This document shows positions 18,443-30,200 of a stretch of DNA of 64,000 nucleotides, one piece after another. Made by a program: the position numbers and the translations under genes. A model generated the notes under the pieces. That model was not told the DNA's origin. It saw nothing but the letters and a program-made list of their open reading frames with translations, and searched no databases. This stretch comes from Chromatium okenii. Lineage in GTDB: Bacteria; Pseudomonadota; Gammaproteobacteria; Chromatiales; Chromatiaceae. The number at the start of each line of letters is the position of its first letter. Positions within the stretch are counted from its first letter, which is position 1. Location: NCBI RefSeq assembly GCF_002958735.1, contig NZ_PPGH01000037.1, positions 310,001 through 374,000 of the forward strand, written 5' to 3'.

Positions 18443-18485
18443 CCCGCGCGCTCGATATTTTGACGCTTTATCGAGATCACGCGGG
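18443..18485. repeat. nested inverted repeat upstream of fliE
   Basis: CTCGATA (18451-18457) pairs with TATCGAG (18469-18475). Outside it CCCGCG (18443-18448) pairs with CGCGGG (18480-18485), with small internal bulges. It lies 44 bp before the fliE start, in the leader of the basal-body operon. It could be an operator, an attenuator or the end of the fleQ transcript. Confidence 0.5.
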
Positions 18486-18528
18486 CATTGACCGGAGCTA
18501 CATTGCGCACCCGTTGGAGAATAAGCAC

Positions 18529-18870
18529 ATGAGCGACATGAAAATACAGTCCTTCGTCGCGCCGCTGGTGAGCCGCTTTCAATCAAATCCAGTGGAAGAC
18601 ACTCCTTCAATTGATGCCGTTGGTGAACTTGCCAAACTGTCCGCTGGTGAAGATTTCGCATCCAAATTAAAAGATGCAGTCCGCGCAGTAAATAACGAAC
18701 AACAACAAGCCAGTACATTACAAACCCAATTTGAACTTGGTGACGACAATGTCAGTTTGCCGCAGGTCATGCTTGCTATGAATCGCGCCAGCATTTCATT
18801 CGAGGCAATTAACCAAGTGCGCAACCGTTTACTGACTGCCTATCAAGAAATCATGAATATGCAAGTCTGA
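18529..18870 (+). CDS. fliE: flagellar MS-ring/rod junction protein FliE
   Basis: 113 residues from ATG 18529, chosen because GGAGA at 18516-18520 precedes it with 8-nt spacing; an upstream in-frame extension has no such site. FliE joins the MS ring to the proximal rod and is the first rod substrate exported. The C-terminal half (LPQVMLAMNRASISFEAINQ, VRNRLLTAYQEIMNMQV) is the conserved FliE signature. It opens the fliEFGHIJK operon downstream of fleQ. Confidence 0.93.
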   Translation: MSDMKIQSFVAPLVSRFQSNPVEDTPSIDAVGELAKLSAGEDFASKLKDAVRAVNNEQQQASTLQTQFELGDDNVSLPQVMLAMNRASISFEAINQVRNRLLTAYQEIMNMQV

Positions 18871-18914
18871 ACTTTGAATTGACCGCATTCACTGAATAAC
18901 CGCAGGATTTCGCC

Positions 18915-20687
18915 ATGGACTCGTCACCGTCAATCACTGCCCCGATGGATACGCCAGCGCCCGCTGCGCCGCAGACACTTTCCGAGCGAATGGTGCATTT
19001 AATGGATTGCCAATTGGTCGGCAAATTGCGCTGATTAGCATTATTGCGGGTGGATTGGTGGTTGCTGGCGCAATTTTGTATTGGGCGCTGCGTCCAACCT
19101 ACGCGCCGTTATTCATGCAAATTGAAAGTACGCAAGCCGCGCAGGTATGGAAGCATTGACGGCAATGAAAGTGCCTTACAAAGTCGATACGCTGTCGGGA
19201 CGCATTGAAATTCCACAAAAAAATTGCCGAAACTCGTTTATTGCTTGCCGGTCAGGGTTTGCCGAAATCAGCCGATATTGGTTTTGAATGCTGCAAGACA
19301 GTTCTAATTTTGGCAGCAGTCGTTTAATTGAAGGAGCGCGTTATCAGCGGGCATTGGAAGGTGAATTGGCGCGTTCAGTTGCGCGTTGGAACCAGTGGAG
19401 CTGGCGCGAGTACATTTAGCGCAAGCAGAACGCTCGGTGTTTGTTCGTGAACGCACTCCACCCAGCGCATCGGTCGTGGTGCATTTGCGCAATGGCAATG
19501 AATTAACCGAAGCACAAGTTGGCGCAATTGTGCATCTCATTTCATCCAGCGTTCCCGAACTGACGCCAGAGCGCGTGACCATTGTTGACCAAGCTGGGCG
19601 GCTATTGACCAATAACGATAAGGGTAAAGAAACCAGTCTTTCGCTCGATCATCTAAACTATACGCAGCGGGTTGAAACGAGTTTTGCCGAGCGAGTGCAA
19701 TCACTATTGACGCCTATCGTTGGGCGCAATCGCGTTCGCGTACAGGTCGCTGCGGAATTGGATTTTTCTGAAATTGAACGCACTCAAGAATCCTTTGATC
19801 CAGACCGGATTGCGGTGCGTTCCGAACAAAGCAATGAAGAAGAAAAACTTGGCGCTGATCCAGCCATTGGTGGTATTCCCGGCGCATTAACCAATCAACC
19901 TCCTGCTGGTGGCGCAGTGGGTAATCAGCAGGCTGCTGGCGCAGCTAATCAGCAAATTCCCAGCAGTCGCAATCAGCAAACCACGCGCAATTACGAAGTG
20001 GATCGCAGCACGGCGCGGATTCAAGAAAAGCCGGGCGGTATTCGGCGCTTATCGACCGCAGTTGTGGTTGATTTTCAAGATCAAACGAATGACAAAGGCG
20101 AAGTGGTGCGGGTTGCGCGTACCGATGCAGAGTTAGAAAACATTCGGGCGTTGGTGCGCGGCGCAATTGGTTTCAGCGACAAGCGCGGTGATTTACTTAG
20201 TGTCAGCTCGGCGTCATTTGTGCCAGATACGCTGGTGGAAGATGCCACGCCATTTTGGTCGGAAAGCTGGTTTTTGGATTTGGTCAAGGTCGTCGGTGGC
20301 ATGATTTTGGCGTTGTTGGTGTTGCTGACTGTCGTGCGTCCAGCATTGAAACAATTGATGCCGCCACCGCCCGCACCAGAGCCAGTTGCGCAGTTGACCG
20401 GACCGGATGATGAACAACGCCGCGCCTTGCGCGATGGAGTTGAATCCGATGAATATGATGAAAATTTAACCGATGAAGAACGATTGGCGCTGAGTGAGGA
20501 GGGCGCGGCAATGGCAGCGCAGTTAAGCGAAAAGAATGCTGAATTAACGGGTGCGAAGTTGGCGTTAGCAACTACGAAAGAAGCCGAGCAGCAACAGATG
20601 GATTTGGAAGCAATCCGCGAGCTGGTGCATGAGGACCCGAAACGGGTGGCGCAAGTGATGAAACTGTGGATGGCAGAAAATGGCTGA
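18915..20687 (+). CDS. fliF: flagellar MS-ring protein FliF, N-terminal half frameshifted
   Basis: FliF forms the inner-membrane MS ring and carries FliG. ATG 18915 starts a frame that stops after 38 codons, but conserved FliF sequence continues in other frames: LISIIAGGLVVAGAILYWAL (first transmembrane helix), then VPYKVDTLSGRIEIP, KIAETRLLLAGQGLPKSA and SSNFGSSRLIEGARYQRALE. From 19386 the frame is open to the stop. Shifts fall near 19008, 19150, 19222, 19288 and 19388. The second membrane helix (DLVKVVGGMILALLVLLTVV) and the FliG-binding C-terminus, including LVHEDPKRVAQVMKLWM, are intact. Amino-acid conservation across the breaks argues for sequence error. Confidence 0.9.
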
Positions 20688-21705
20688 AGCAAAAAAAGTT
20701 AACGATCCCAGCCGCTTTACCGGCGTTGAACGCACCGCGATCTTTTTGATGGTGCTCGGCGAAAACTCGGCAGCGGAAATCCTCCGCCACATGGGACCGA
20801 AAGAGGTGCAAAAAATCGGCACGGCGATGGCGTCGCTGGAACGCATTTCGCGCAACGACATCAGTTATGTGCTGCAAGAATTTCTGAATCTCATTCACGA
20901 TCAAACGTCATTTGGCATCGGCGCAGATGATTATGTGCGGCGCGTGTTGCGGCAGGCACTCGGTGAAGATAAAGCGGAAGGTTTGATTGACCGGATTTTG
21001 CTGGGGCGCAATTCCAAAGGATTGGAGGCGCTCAAATGGCTTGATCCGCGTGCTATTGCGGAAATGATTCGCAATGAACATCCGCAAATCGTCGCTATCG
21101 TGTTGTCGCATCTCGATCCCGATCAATCCGCAGAAACGCTGTCGTATTTGCCGGATCGGGTGCAATCGGATTTGATTTTGCGCATTGCCACGTTAGACGG
21201 TGTACAACCGGCTGCGTTGCAGGAATTAGATGAAGTGCTGGAGCGCCAGCTCTCCGGTAAAAATACTGCGAAATCGTCAATGGTTGGCGGAATCAAAATG
21301 GCTGCCAACATTATGAATTTGATGGATTCATCGAAAGAAGCGATTGTCATGGAAGGCATTTCGCAGGTCGATGAAGGCATCGCCACGCGGATTCAGGAAT
21401 TGATGTTTGTATTCGCCAGCCTGATTGATGTCGATGATCGCGGTCTACAAACGCTGATGCGCGAAATATCCACCGATACGCTGGTGGTTGCATTGAAAGG
21501 TGCCGAAGAAGATTTGAAAGACAAGGTGTTCCGCAACATGTCCAAACGCGCAGCCGAAGCACTGCGTGATGATCTCGACAGTAAAGGTCCAGTGCGCTTG
21601 AGCGATGTTGAAGCGGCACAGAAAGAAATCCTCGCAGTGGCACGGCGCTTGGCCGAAAGCGGCGAGATCGTGCTCGGCGGTAAAGGTGGAGAAACCATGT
21701 TGTGA
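20680..21705 (+). CDS. fliG: flagellar motor switch protein FliG
   Basis: 341 residues, the usual length. FliG sits on the MS ring and contacts MotC-type stators and FliM. The N-terminal FliF-binding part contains RTAIFLMVLGENSAAEILRH; the middle contains EHPQIVAIVLSHLDPDQSAE (EHPQ motif). The C-terminal torque region contains LKDKVFRNMSKRAAEALRDD. The start overlaps the end of fliF by 8 bases, which suggests coupled translation. No frameshift. Confidence 0.97.
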   Translation: MAEAKKVNDPSRFTGVERTAIFLMVLGENSAAEILRHMGPKEVQKIGTAMASLERISRNDISYVLQEFLNLIHDQTSFGIGADDYVRRVLRQALGEDKAEGLIDRILLGRNSKGLEALKWLDPRAIAEMIRNEHPQIVAIVLSHLDPDQSAETLSYLPDRVQSDLILRIATLDGVQPAALQELDEVLERQLSGKNTAKSSMVGGIKMAANIMNLMDSSKEAIVMEGISQVDEGIATRIQELMFVFASLIDVDDRGLQTLMREISTDTLVVALKGAEEDLKDKVFRNMSKRAAEALRDDLDSKGPVRLSDVEAAQKEILAVARRLAESGEIVLGGKGGETML

Positions 21706-22454
21706 TCCGTTCATCCTCACCAGCAGCGAATAGCGCCAGACTTTGGGAACCGCCCGATGTCAGCCCCGTCAATCTGCCGATGGTTGAGGATGATGATGAC
21801 AACACTGTGGAGAACTTTGCCGAGCCGGTGATGCCGTTGCCCACGCCCGAAGAAGTGACTGCCATTCAAGAAGCTGCGCGGATTGCCGGCGAAGAAGCTG
21901 GTTATCAAACGGGTTATCAAGCTGGCTATGACGCTGGTAACGCCTTGGCACTGCAACGTGCCGCAGTGGAAGAAGAAGCCCGCGAGCAGCGCGAATTAGC
22001 ATTGCGTGATCAGCAGGAAGAAATGCTCAAAGTCGCAGTGCAGGCGTTGGAAAATATCGCGCACGCGCTGTCTGATCCGCTGGCAGATTCGGTGGACGCG
22101 CTGGAGCCGGAATTGCTGCTGTTGGTGACGACGCTGGCGCGGCAAGTGATTCTCGAAGAGTTGCAACAGCGCCCGGAATTGATCGTCACCGTGCTGCGCG
22201 AAGCATTGAAGCAGTTGCCCTCGCGCAATCATCCGCTGCGGATTCATCTGCATCCAGACGATCAAGTCATTTTGGAGGTGTACGCCAAAACCGCTGATGA
22301 AACCATGACTTGGCTGCCCAACCCCACCATCGAACGCGGCGGCTGCATCGTCGAAAGCGGCGCGAGCCGAATCGACGCCACCGTAGAAACCCGTTTGCAA
22401 CAAAACATCGCTGCCATTTGGGGCGAACTTGCCCCGCCGGAGATGACGCCATGA
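21702..22454 (+). CDS. fliH: flagellar export ATPase regulator FliH
   Basis: 250 residues from GTG 21702, which overlaps the fliG stop as GTGA; no better ATG is nearby. FliH binds and holds the FliI ATPase at the export gate. The GYQTGYQAGYDAGNALA stretch (about residues 67-83) shows the GxxxG-like helical repeats typical of FliH. The C-terminal ATPase-binding domain (LPSRNHPLRIHLHPDD, GGCIVESGASRIDATVETRL) is conserved. It lies between fliG and fliI as in other polar systems. Confidence 0.92.
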   Translation: MIRSSSPAANSARLWEPPDVSPVNLPMVEDDDDNTVENFAEPVMPLPTPEEVTAIQEAARIAGEEAGYQTGYQAGYDAGNALALQRAAVEEEAREQRELALRDQQEEMLKVAVQALENIAHALSDPLADSVDALEPELLLLVTTLARQVILEELQQRPELIVTVLREALKQLPSRNHPLRIHLHPDDQVILEVYAKTADETMTWLPNPTIERGGCIVESGASRIDATVETRLQQNIAAIWGELAPPEMTP

Positions 22455-23854
22455 CCGAATTGATTCGAGATTTACAGGAAGAAAGCTCGCGGCAATTGGC
22501 GCAGGGTCTGCGCGAACGGCTGGCGCAATCCCGTCAACGCATTGAAAACATTCCCAATCCACAGCCAGAAGGTCGCTTATCGCGGATGGTGGGAATGACG
22601 CTGGAAGCTGAAGGCATTCGTTTACCCGTCGGCGGACGCGCTGCCATTCACACCGTGCACGGAACGCAAATGGCTGCCGAAGTGGTGGGATTTCAGGGTG
22701 AACGGACGTTTTTGATGCCGGAAGGCAAATTGGAAGGTTTGATTCCCGGCGCTCGCATCGAACCGTTGGAACAGAGTCGGCGCATCGCAGTTGGTCCCGA
22801 ATTGCTGGGGCGCGTGATCGACGCACTCGGCAAACCGCTGGATGACGGCGGGCCGCTGCGCACTCAGGAGCAAGTGCCGATTGAAGGTCGTCCGATCAAT
22901 CCGTTAACACGCGCTCCGGTCAGAACCGCGCTGGATGTCGGAATTCGGTCGCTCAACGGGTTGCTATCGATTGGACGCGGGCAGCGGGTCGGATTATTTG
23001 CCGGCAGCGGCGTCGGCAAAAGCGTATTGCTGGGCATGATGACCAAACACACCGCAGCGGATGTGATTGTCGTCGGACTGATTGGCGAACGCGGGCGCGA
23101 AGTAAATGAATTCATTCACGAAATTCTCGATGTCGAATCGCGTAAACGCACGGTTGTGGTCGCAGTTCCCGCCGATCAATCGCCGTTATTGCGTCAACAC
23201 GGCGCTTGGGTTTCGACCACCATCGCCGAATACTTTCGAGATCGTGGTTTGAATGTATTGCTATTGATGGATTCATTAACGCGTTTTGCGCAGGGAGCGC
23301 GAGAAATTGCGATGGCAATTGGTGAACCACCAGCAACCAAAGGCTATTCCGCATCGGTATTTGCGCGGCTGCCGCAATTAGTAGAACGCGCTGGCAATGG
23401 CGATCACGGCGGCGGTTCAATTACCGCGTTTTATACCGTATTAGCGGAAGGCGACGATCAAAATGATCCAATTGTTGATTCCGCTCGCGCTATTCTCGAT
23501 GGTCACGTCGTCTTATCGCGGGAAATTGCTGAAACGGGACGTTATCCTGCAATTGATGTGAGTGCATCCGTATCGCGGGTAATGAGTGCGGTCGTCACTC
23601 CAGAACATCAACGCGCTGCCTATCGGTTTCGCAGTTTAATGGCAACCTATGCGCGTAACCGCGATTTAATTGCGGTCGGTGCATATCGCAAAGGTTCCGA
23701 TCCGCAATTAGATGAAGCAGTCGCAATAAATCCGCGATTGGAAGCATATCTCAGTCAAAACCGTACTGATGCCGCCAGCTTTGAACAATCACGAAATGAT
23801 TTATTTACTTTGCTATCAATGCCCAGCGGTTTAGATCGCCGCTTAACGCCATGA
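22451..23854 (+). CDS. fliI: flagellum-specific export ATPase FliI
   Basis: 467 residues from ATG 22451, overlapping the fliH stop as ATGA; an upstream in-frame extension merely shadows fliH. FliI energises export of rod, hook and filament subunits. Walker A is FAGSGVGKSVLLG, and LLLMDSLTRFAQ is the Walker B region. PATKGYSASVFARLPQLVER is the F1-beta-like catalytic loop. Length and motifs are normal and the frame is intact. Confidence 0.97.
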   Translation: MTELIRDLQEESSRQLAQGLRERLAQSRQRIENIPNPQPEGRLSRMVGMTLEAEGIRLPVGGRAAIHTVHGTQMAAEVVGFQGERTFLMPEGKLEGLIPGARIEPLEQSRRIAVGPELLGRVIDALGKPLDDGGPLRTQEQVPIEGRPINPLTRAPVRTALDVGIRSLNGLLSIGRGQRVGLFAGSGVGKSVLLGMMTKHTAADVIVVGLIGERGREVNEFIHEILDVESRKRTVVVAVPADQSPLLRQHGAWVSTTIAEYFRDRGLNVLLLMDSLTRFAQGAREIAMAIGEPPATKGYSASVFARLPQLVERAGNGDHGGGSITAFYTVLAEGDDQNDPIVDSARAILDGHVVLSREIAETGRYPAIDVSASVSRVMSAVVTPEHQRAAYRFRSLMATYARNRDLIAVGAYRKGSDPQLDEAVAINPRLEAYLSQNRTDAASFEQSRNDLFTLLSMPSGLDRRLTP

Positions 23855-24297
23855 GTAGTAGCAGCATTAAACGTTTTCAGCGCCTATTAACGATTCGGAA
23901 AGCACAGGAAAATGAAGGCGCAGTTGCGCTGGGTGGACGACTGGCAGAATTGCAGCGAATTGAACATCAGCGCGATTTGCTGGTGGAATATCAAAGCCAT
24001 TATGTCAATGCCAATTTGCCGAATGATGCGCGAATTCTTAAACAAATTGCGCTATTACAACAGCAACTGCGCGGTGCATTACAACAGCAAGAAGGACGCC
24101 TTGTCATTGCAGAAAAACAAGTTGAACAAGCGCGTTCGGCGTGGATGGAAATGCACCAAGCCAGCTTGTCGTTAGAGAAATTGATTGAGCGACGGCGGCG
24201 CGTTGAAAACACGCTGGATGGACGCAAACAGCAATACGAACAAGACCTTTGGGCGACCCGAAAAGCGTTTCAAAAAACAGATCAAGACTTGGCATGA
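23851..24297 (+). CDS. fliJ: flagellar export chaperone FliJ
   Basis: 148 residues, almost wholly helical coiled coil (for example RLVIAEKQVEQARSAWMEMH), beginning MSSSSIKRFQRLLTIRKAQE. FliJ sits in the FliI ring like the gamma subunit of F1 and couples it to FlhA. Start overlaps fliI as ATGA and its own stop overlaps fliK as ATGA, so the three are translationally coupled. Confidence 0.9.
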   Translation: MSSSSIKRFQRLLTIRKAQENEGAVALGGRLAELQRIEHQRDLLVEYQSHYVNANLPNDARILKQIALLQQQLRGALQQQEGRLVIAEKQVEQARSAWMEMHQASLSLEKLIERRRRVENTLDGRKQQYEQDLWATRKAFQKTDQDLA

Positions 24298-27200
24298 ACA
24301 TTTCTGCGGACGTTCACATGATGCCGTCAATTACCTTACAAGCTAGTCCAGCCAGCATGTGGCTACAGATTTTCGGTAGCACATTCAGTGAATTAGGCGC
24401 TACTACGTTGCCTGAAGGCACTGATTTCGCCGCCACGTTTGAAACGCGGTTGAAAGATGCGTTGGCTGATGCAGACACCGATCCGGCGCAAATTGCTGCG
24501 CTTTCTGGTCACGACGTGATCACGCAAGCGATTGTATCTAATCAAAATCTTGTGCCTGTTGCGCCTGCTCCACCAGTTCCCAATTCAGACATCGAAACAC
24601 CTGAAGTCGCGCCGGTCACGACGGCGGCAGTTTATGCTGCGGAAGATGCGCCCGATCTTGATATTCCTGATGATTTATTAAAGCGATTACTCGAATCTTC
24701 ATCACTAGAAACTTGGTCAGTACCAAAAGATTTGCCAGACATTCCAGTACTATCTGCGCCAAGTGAAAAATCAACAACGGCTGAATTACCGGCAGCGCAA
24801 TCAATTACAAATTTAGCAAATCAACTTGCCAAAATTGCACGTGAAAATTCGGAAACAATTCAATTAAAAAATATCGAGCCACCAGCGGAAACTAAGCCGA
24901 TTGTCCAGTCTCAACCTGAATTAGTTAAACCTGCGCCAACGCTAACTCAGCAGGCAATTGAAACTGAATTAGAAACAGTTGCGCCAATAGTGGAAACTAA
25001 GCCGATTATTCAATCCCAACTTGAACCGATTGAAAGCGCAGCAGCGCCAATTAAACCTGTTGTGCAATCTGCGCCGGAAACAATAACTGAAACTGTTAAA
25101 TCAGTTGTTCAATTTCAATCTGAACCAGTTAAACCTGTATCGATGCCATTTCAGCCGGTGATTGAAACTGAATTAGAAAAAGTTGCACCGGTAGTGGAAA
25201 CTAAACCAATTGTTCAATCCCAACCTGAACCGATTGAAAGCGCAGCAGCGCCAATTAAACCTGTTGTGCAATCCGCGCCGGAAGCAATTGAAACTGAACC
25301 TTTTCAACCAACTGTTCAATCTCAATCTGAACCAGTTAAACCTGTACCGACGCTAATTCAGAGGGTGATTGAAACTGAATTAGAAACCGTCGCGCCAGCA
25401 GTAGAAACTAAGCCAATTATTCGGTCTCAACCTGAACCGATTGAAAGCGCAACAACGCTAATTAAACCTGTTGTGCAATCTGCGCTGGAAGCAATTGAAA
25501 CTGAACCGGTTAAACCAGTTGTTCAATCTGAACCAATTAAACCTGCGCCGACGCCAATTCCGCCAGTGATTGAAACTGAGTTAAAAACTGTTACGCCAGC
25601 AGCGGAAACTAAACCAATTATTCAGTCTCAACCTGAACCGATTGAAAGCGCCCCCGCGCCAATTAAACCTGTTGTACAATCTGCGCCGGAAGCAATTGAA
25701 ACTGAACCTGTTCAACCAGTTATTCAATCTGAACCAGTTAAACCTGCGCCGACGCTAATTCAGCCGGTAATTGAAACTGAACTAAAAACCGTTGCGCCAG
25801 CAGTGGAAACTAAGCCAATTATTCAGTCTCAACCTGAACCGATTGAAAGCGCAGCAACGCCAATTAAACCTGTTGTACAATCTACCGAACCTGTTAAACC
25901 AGTTATTCAATCTCAGTCTGAACCAATTAAATCTGCGCCGACGCCAATTCAGCCGGTGATTGAAATTGAATTAGAAACTGTTACGCCAGTAGCAGAAACT
26001 AAACCAATTATTCAATCTCAGCCCGAACCGATTAAAAGTGCACCTGCGCCAATTAAATCTGTTGTGCAATCTGCGCCAGAAGCAATTGAAACTGAACCTG
26101 TTCAACCAGTTGTTCAATCTGAACCAATTAAACCAGTGTCGACGCCAATTCAGCCGGTGACTGAAACTGAGTTAAAAACCGTTACGCCAGCAGCGGAAAC
26201 TAAACCAATTATTCAGTCTCAACCTGAACCGATTGAAAGCGCCCCCGCGCCAATTAAAACTGTTGCACAATCTGCGCCGGAAGCAATTGAAACTGAACCT
26301 GTTCAACCAATTATTCAATCTGAACCAATTAAACCTGCGCCGACGCCAATTCAGCCGGTGATTGAAACTGAGTTAAAAACCGTTACGCCAGCAGCGGAAA
26401 CTAAACCAATTATTCAGTCTCAACCTGAACCGATTGAAAGCGCCCCCACGCCAATTAAATCTGTTGTGCAATCTGCGCCGGAAGCAATTGAAACTGAACC
26501 GGTTAAACCAGTTGTTCAATCTGAACCAATTAAACCTGCGCCGACGCCAATTCAGCCGGTGATTGAAACTGAATTAGAAACCGTTGCGCTAGCAGTGGAA
26601 ACTAAACCGATTGTTCAATCCCAAATTGAACCGATTGAAAGCGCAGCAACGCCAATTAAACCTGTTGTGCAATCCGCGCCGGAAGCAATTGAAATTGAAC
26701 CTGTTAAACTAGTTATTCAATCTGAATCAATTAAACCTGCGCCGACACTAATTCAGCCGGTGATTGAAACTGAATTAGAAACCGTTGCGCCAGCAGCGGA
26801 AACTAAGCCAATTATTCAGTCTCAACCTGAACCGATTAAAAGTACACCTGTGCCAATTAAATCTGTTGTGCAATCCACGCCGGAAGCAATTGAAACCGAA
26901 CCTGTTCAACCAGTTATTCAATCTGAACCAATTAAACCTGCGCCGACGCCAATTCAGCCGGTGGTTGAAACTGAATTAGAAACCGTTGCGGCGGTACTGA
27001 AAACTAAACCGATTGAAAGCGCAGCAACGCCAATTAAAACTGTTGTGCAATCTGCGCCGGAAGCAATTGAAACTGAACCTGTTCAACCAGTTATTAAATC
27101 TCAATCTGAACTAGTTAAACCTGCGCCGACGCCAATTCAACCGGTTATTAAAACTGAATTAGAAACCGTTGCGCCGATACTGGAAACTAAACCGATTGTT

Positions 27201-30200
27201 CAATCCCAAATTGAACCAATTGAAAGCGCAGCAACGCCAATTAAATCTGTTGTGCAATCTGCGCCAGAAGCAATTGAAACTGAACCTGTTCAACCAGTTA
27301 TTCAATCTCAACCTGAACCAGTTAAACCTGCGCCGACGCCAATTCAACTGGTTATTAAAACTGAATTCGAAACCGTTGCGCCGATACTGGAAACTAAACC
27401 GATTGTTCAATCCCAAATTGAACCAATTGAAAGCGCAGCAACGCCAATCAAACCTGTTGTGCAATCTGCGCCGGAAACAATTGAAACTGAACCGGTTAAA
27501 CCAGTTGTTCAATCTGAACCAACTAAACCTGCGCCGACGCCAATTCAGCCGGTAATTGAAACTGAGTTAGAAAACGTTGCACCGGTAATGGAAACTAAAC
27601 CGATTATTCAGTCCCAACCTGAACCGATTGAAAGCACAGCAACGCCAATTAAACCTGTTGTGCAATCTGCGCCAGAAGCAATTGAAACTGAACCTGTTCA
27701 ACCAGTTGTTCAATCTGAACCAGTTAAACCTGCGCCGACGCCAATTCAACCGGTCATTAAAACTGAATTAGAAACCGTTGCGCCGGTACTGGAAACTAAA
27801 CCGATTGTTCAATCCCAAATTGAACCAATTGAAAGCGCAGCAACGCCAATTAAACCTGTTGTGCAATCTGCGCCGGAAGCAATTGAAACTGAACCGGTTA
27901 AACCAGTTGTTCAATCTGAACCAGTTAAACCCGTACCGACGCCAATTCAGCCGGTCATTAAAACTGAATTAGAAACCGTTGCGCCAGTAGCGGAAACTAA
28001 ACCAATTATTCAGTCCCAACTTAACCCGATTGAAAGCGCAATAAAGCCAATTAAACCTGTTGTGCAATCTGCGCCAGAAGCAATTGAAACCGAACCTGTT
28101 CAACCAGTTGTTCAATCTGAACCAGTTAAACCCGTACCGACGCCAATTCAGCCGGTCATTAAAACTGAATTAGAAACCGTTGCGCCAGTAGCGGAAACTA
28201 AACCAATTATTCAGTCCCAACTTAACCCGATTGAAAGCGCAACAACGCCAATTAAACCTGTTGTGCAATCTGCGCCAGAAGCAATTGAAACCGAACCTGT
28301 TCAACCAGTTGTTCAATCTGAACCAGTTAAACCCGTACCGACGCCAATTCAGCTGGTCATTAAAACTGAATTAGAAACCGTTGCGCCAGTAGCGGAAACT
28401 AAACCAATTATTCAGTCCCAACTTAACCCGATTGAAAGCGCAACAACGCCAATTAAACCTGTTGTGCAATCTGCGCCAGAAGCAATTGAAACCGAACCTG
28501 TTCAACCAGTTATTCAATCTCAATCTGAACCAGTTAAACCCGTACCGACGCCAATTCAGCCGGTCATTAAAACTGAATTAGAAACCGTTGCGCCAGTAGC
28601 GGAAACTAAACCAATTATTCAGTCCCAACTTAACCCGATTGAAAGCGCAACAACGCCAATTAAACCTGTTGTGCAATCTGCGCCAGAAGCAATTGAAACC
28701 GAACCTGTTCAACCAGTTATTCAATCTCAATCTGAACCAGTTAAACCCGTACCGACGCCAATTCAACCGGTCATTAAAACTGAATTAGAAACCGTTGCGC
28801 CAGTAGCGGAAACTAAGCCAATTATTCAGTCTCAACCTGAACCGATTGAAAGCGCGGCAGTGCTAACTAAATCTGTTGTGCAATCTGCGCCGGAAGCAAT
28901 TAAAACCGAACCTGTTAAACCAGTTATTCAATCTCAATCTGAACCAATTAAACCTGCGCCGACGCCAATTCAGCCGGTGATTGAAACTGAGTTAGATGCC
29001 GTTACGCCAGTAGCGGAAAATAAGCCAATTATTCAGTCTCAACCTGAACCGATTGAAAGCGCAGCAGTGCCAACTAAATTTGTTGTGCAATCTGCGCCGG
29101 AAGCAATTAAAAACGAACCTGTTAAACCAGTTATTCAATCTCAATCTGAACCAGTTAAACCTGCGCCGACGCCAATTCAGCCGGTGATTGAAACTGAGTT
29201 AGAGACCGTTACGCCAGTAGCGGAAACTAAGCCAATTATTCAGTCTCAACCTGAACCGATTGAAAACGCAGCAATGCCAATTAAACCTGTTGTGCAATTT
29301 GCGCCGGAAGCAATTGAAACTGAATCTGTTAAACCAGTTGTTCAATCTCAATCTGAACCAGTTAAACCTGCGCCGACACTAATTCAGCAGGTGACTGAAA
29401 CTGGATTAGAAGGCGTTGCGCCAGCAGCGGAAACTAAGCCAATTATTCAGTCTCAACCTGAACCGATTGAAAGCGCACCTGCGCCAATTAAATCTGTTGT
29501 GCAATCTGCGCCAGAAGCAATTGAAAATGAACCTGTTCAACCAGTTGTTCAATCTCAATCTGAACCAGTTAAACTTGCGCCGACGCCAATTCAGCCGGTG
29601 ATTGAAACTGAATTAGAAACCGTTGCACCGGTAGTGAAAACTAAGCCAATTACTCAGTCTCAACCTGAACTGATTGAAAGCGCACCTGTGCCAATTAAAC
29701 CTATTGTGCAATCTGCGCCGGAAGCAATTGAAACTGAATCTGTTAAACCAGTTGTTCAATCTGAACCAGTTAAACCTGCGCCGACGCCAATTCAGCCGGT
29801 GATTGAAACTGAATTAGAAACCGTTGCAGCGGTACTGAAAACTAAACCGATTGAAAGCGCAGCAACGCCAATTAAAACTGTTGTGCAATCTGCGCCGGAA
29901 GCAATTGAAACTGAACTTGTTCAACCAGTTATTCAATCTCAACCTGAACCAGTTAAACCTGCGCCGACGCCAATTCAACCAGTTATTAAAACTGAATTAG
30001 AAACCGTTGCGCCGGTACTGGAAACTAAACCGATTGTTCAATCCCAACCTGAACCGATTGAAAACGCAGCAACGCCAATTAAACCTGCGCCGACGCCAAT
30101 TCAGCCGGTGATTGAAACTGAGTTAAAAACCGTTACGCCAGCAGCGGAAACTAAACCAATTATTCAGTCTCAACCTGAACCGATTGAAAGCGCCCCCGCG

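Noticed and set aside
27159..27512. Asn/Arg/Phe-rich ORFs in other frames of the fliK array
   Set aside because: Periodic shadows of the repeat, also seen in other units; no independent start signals.
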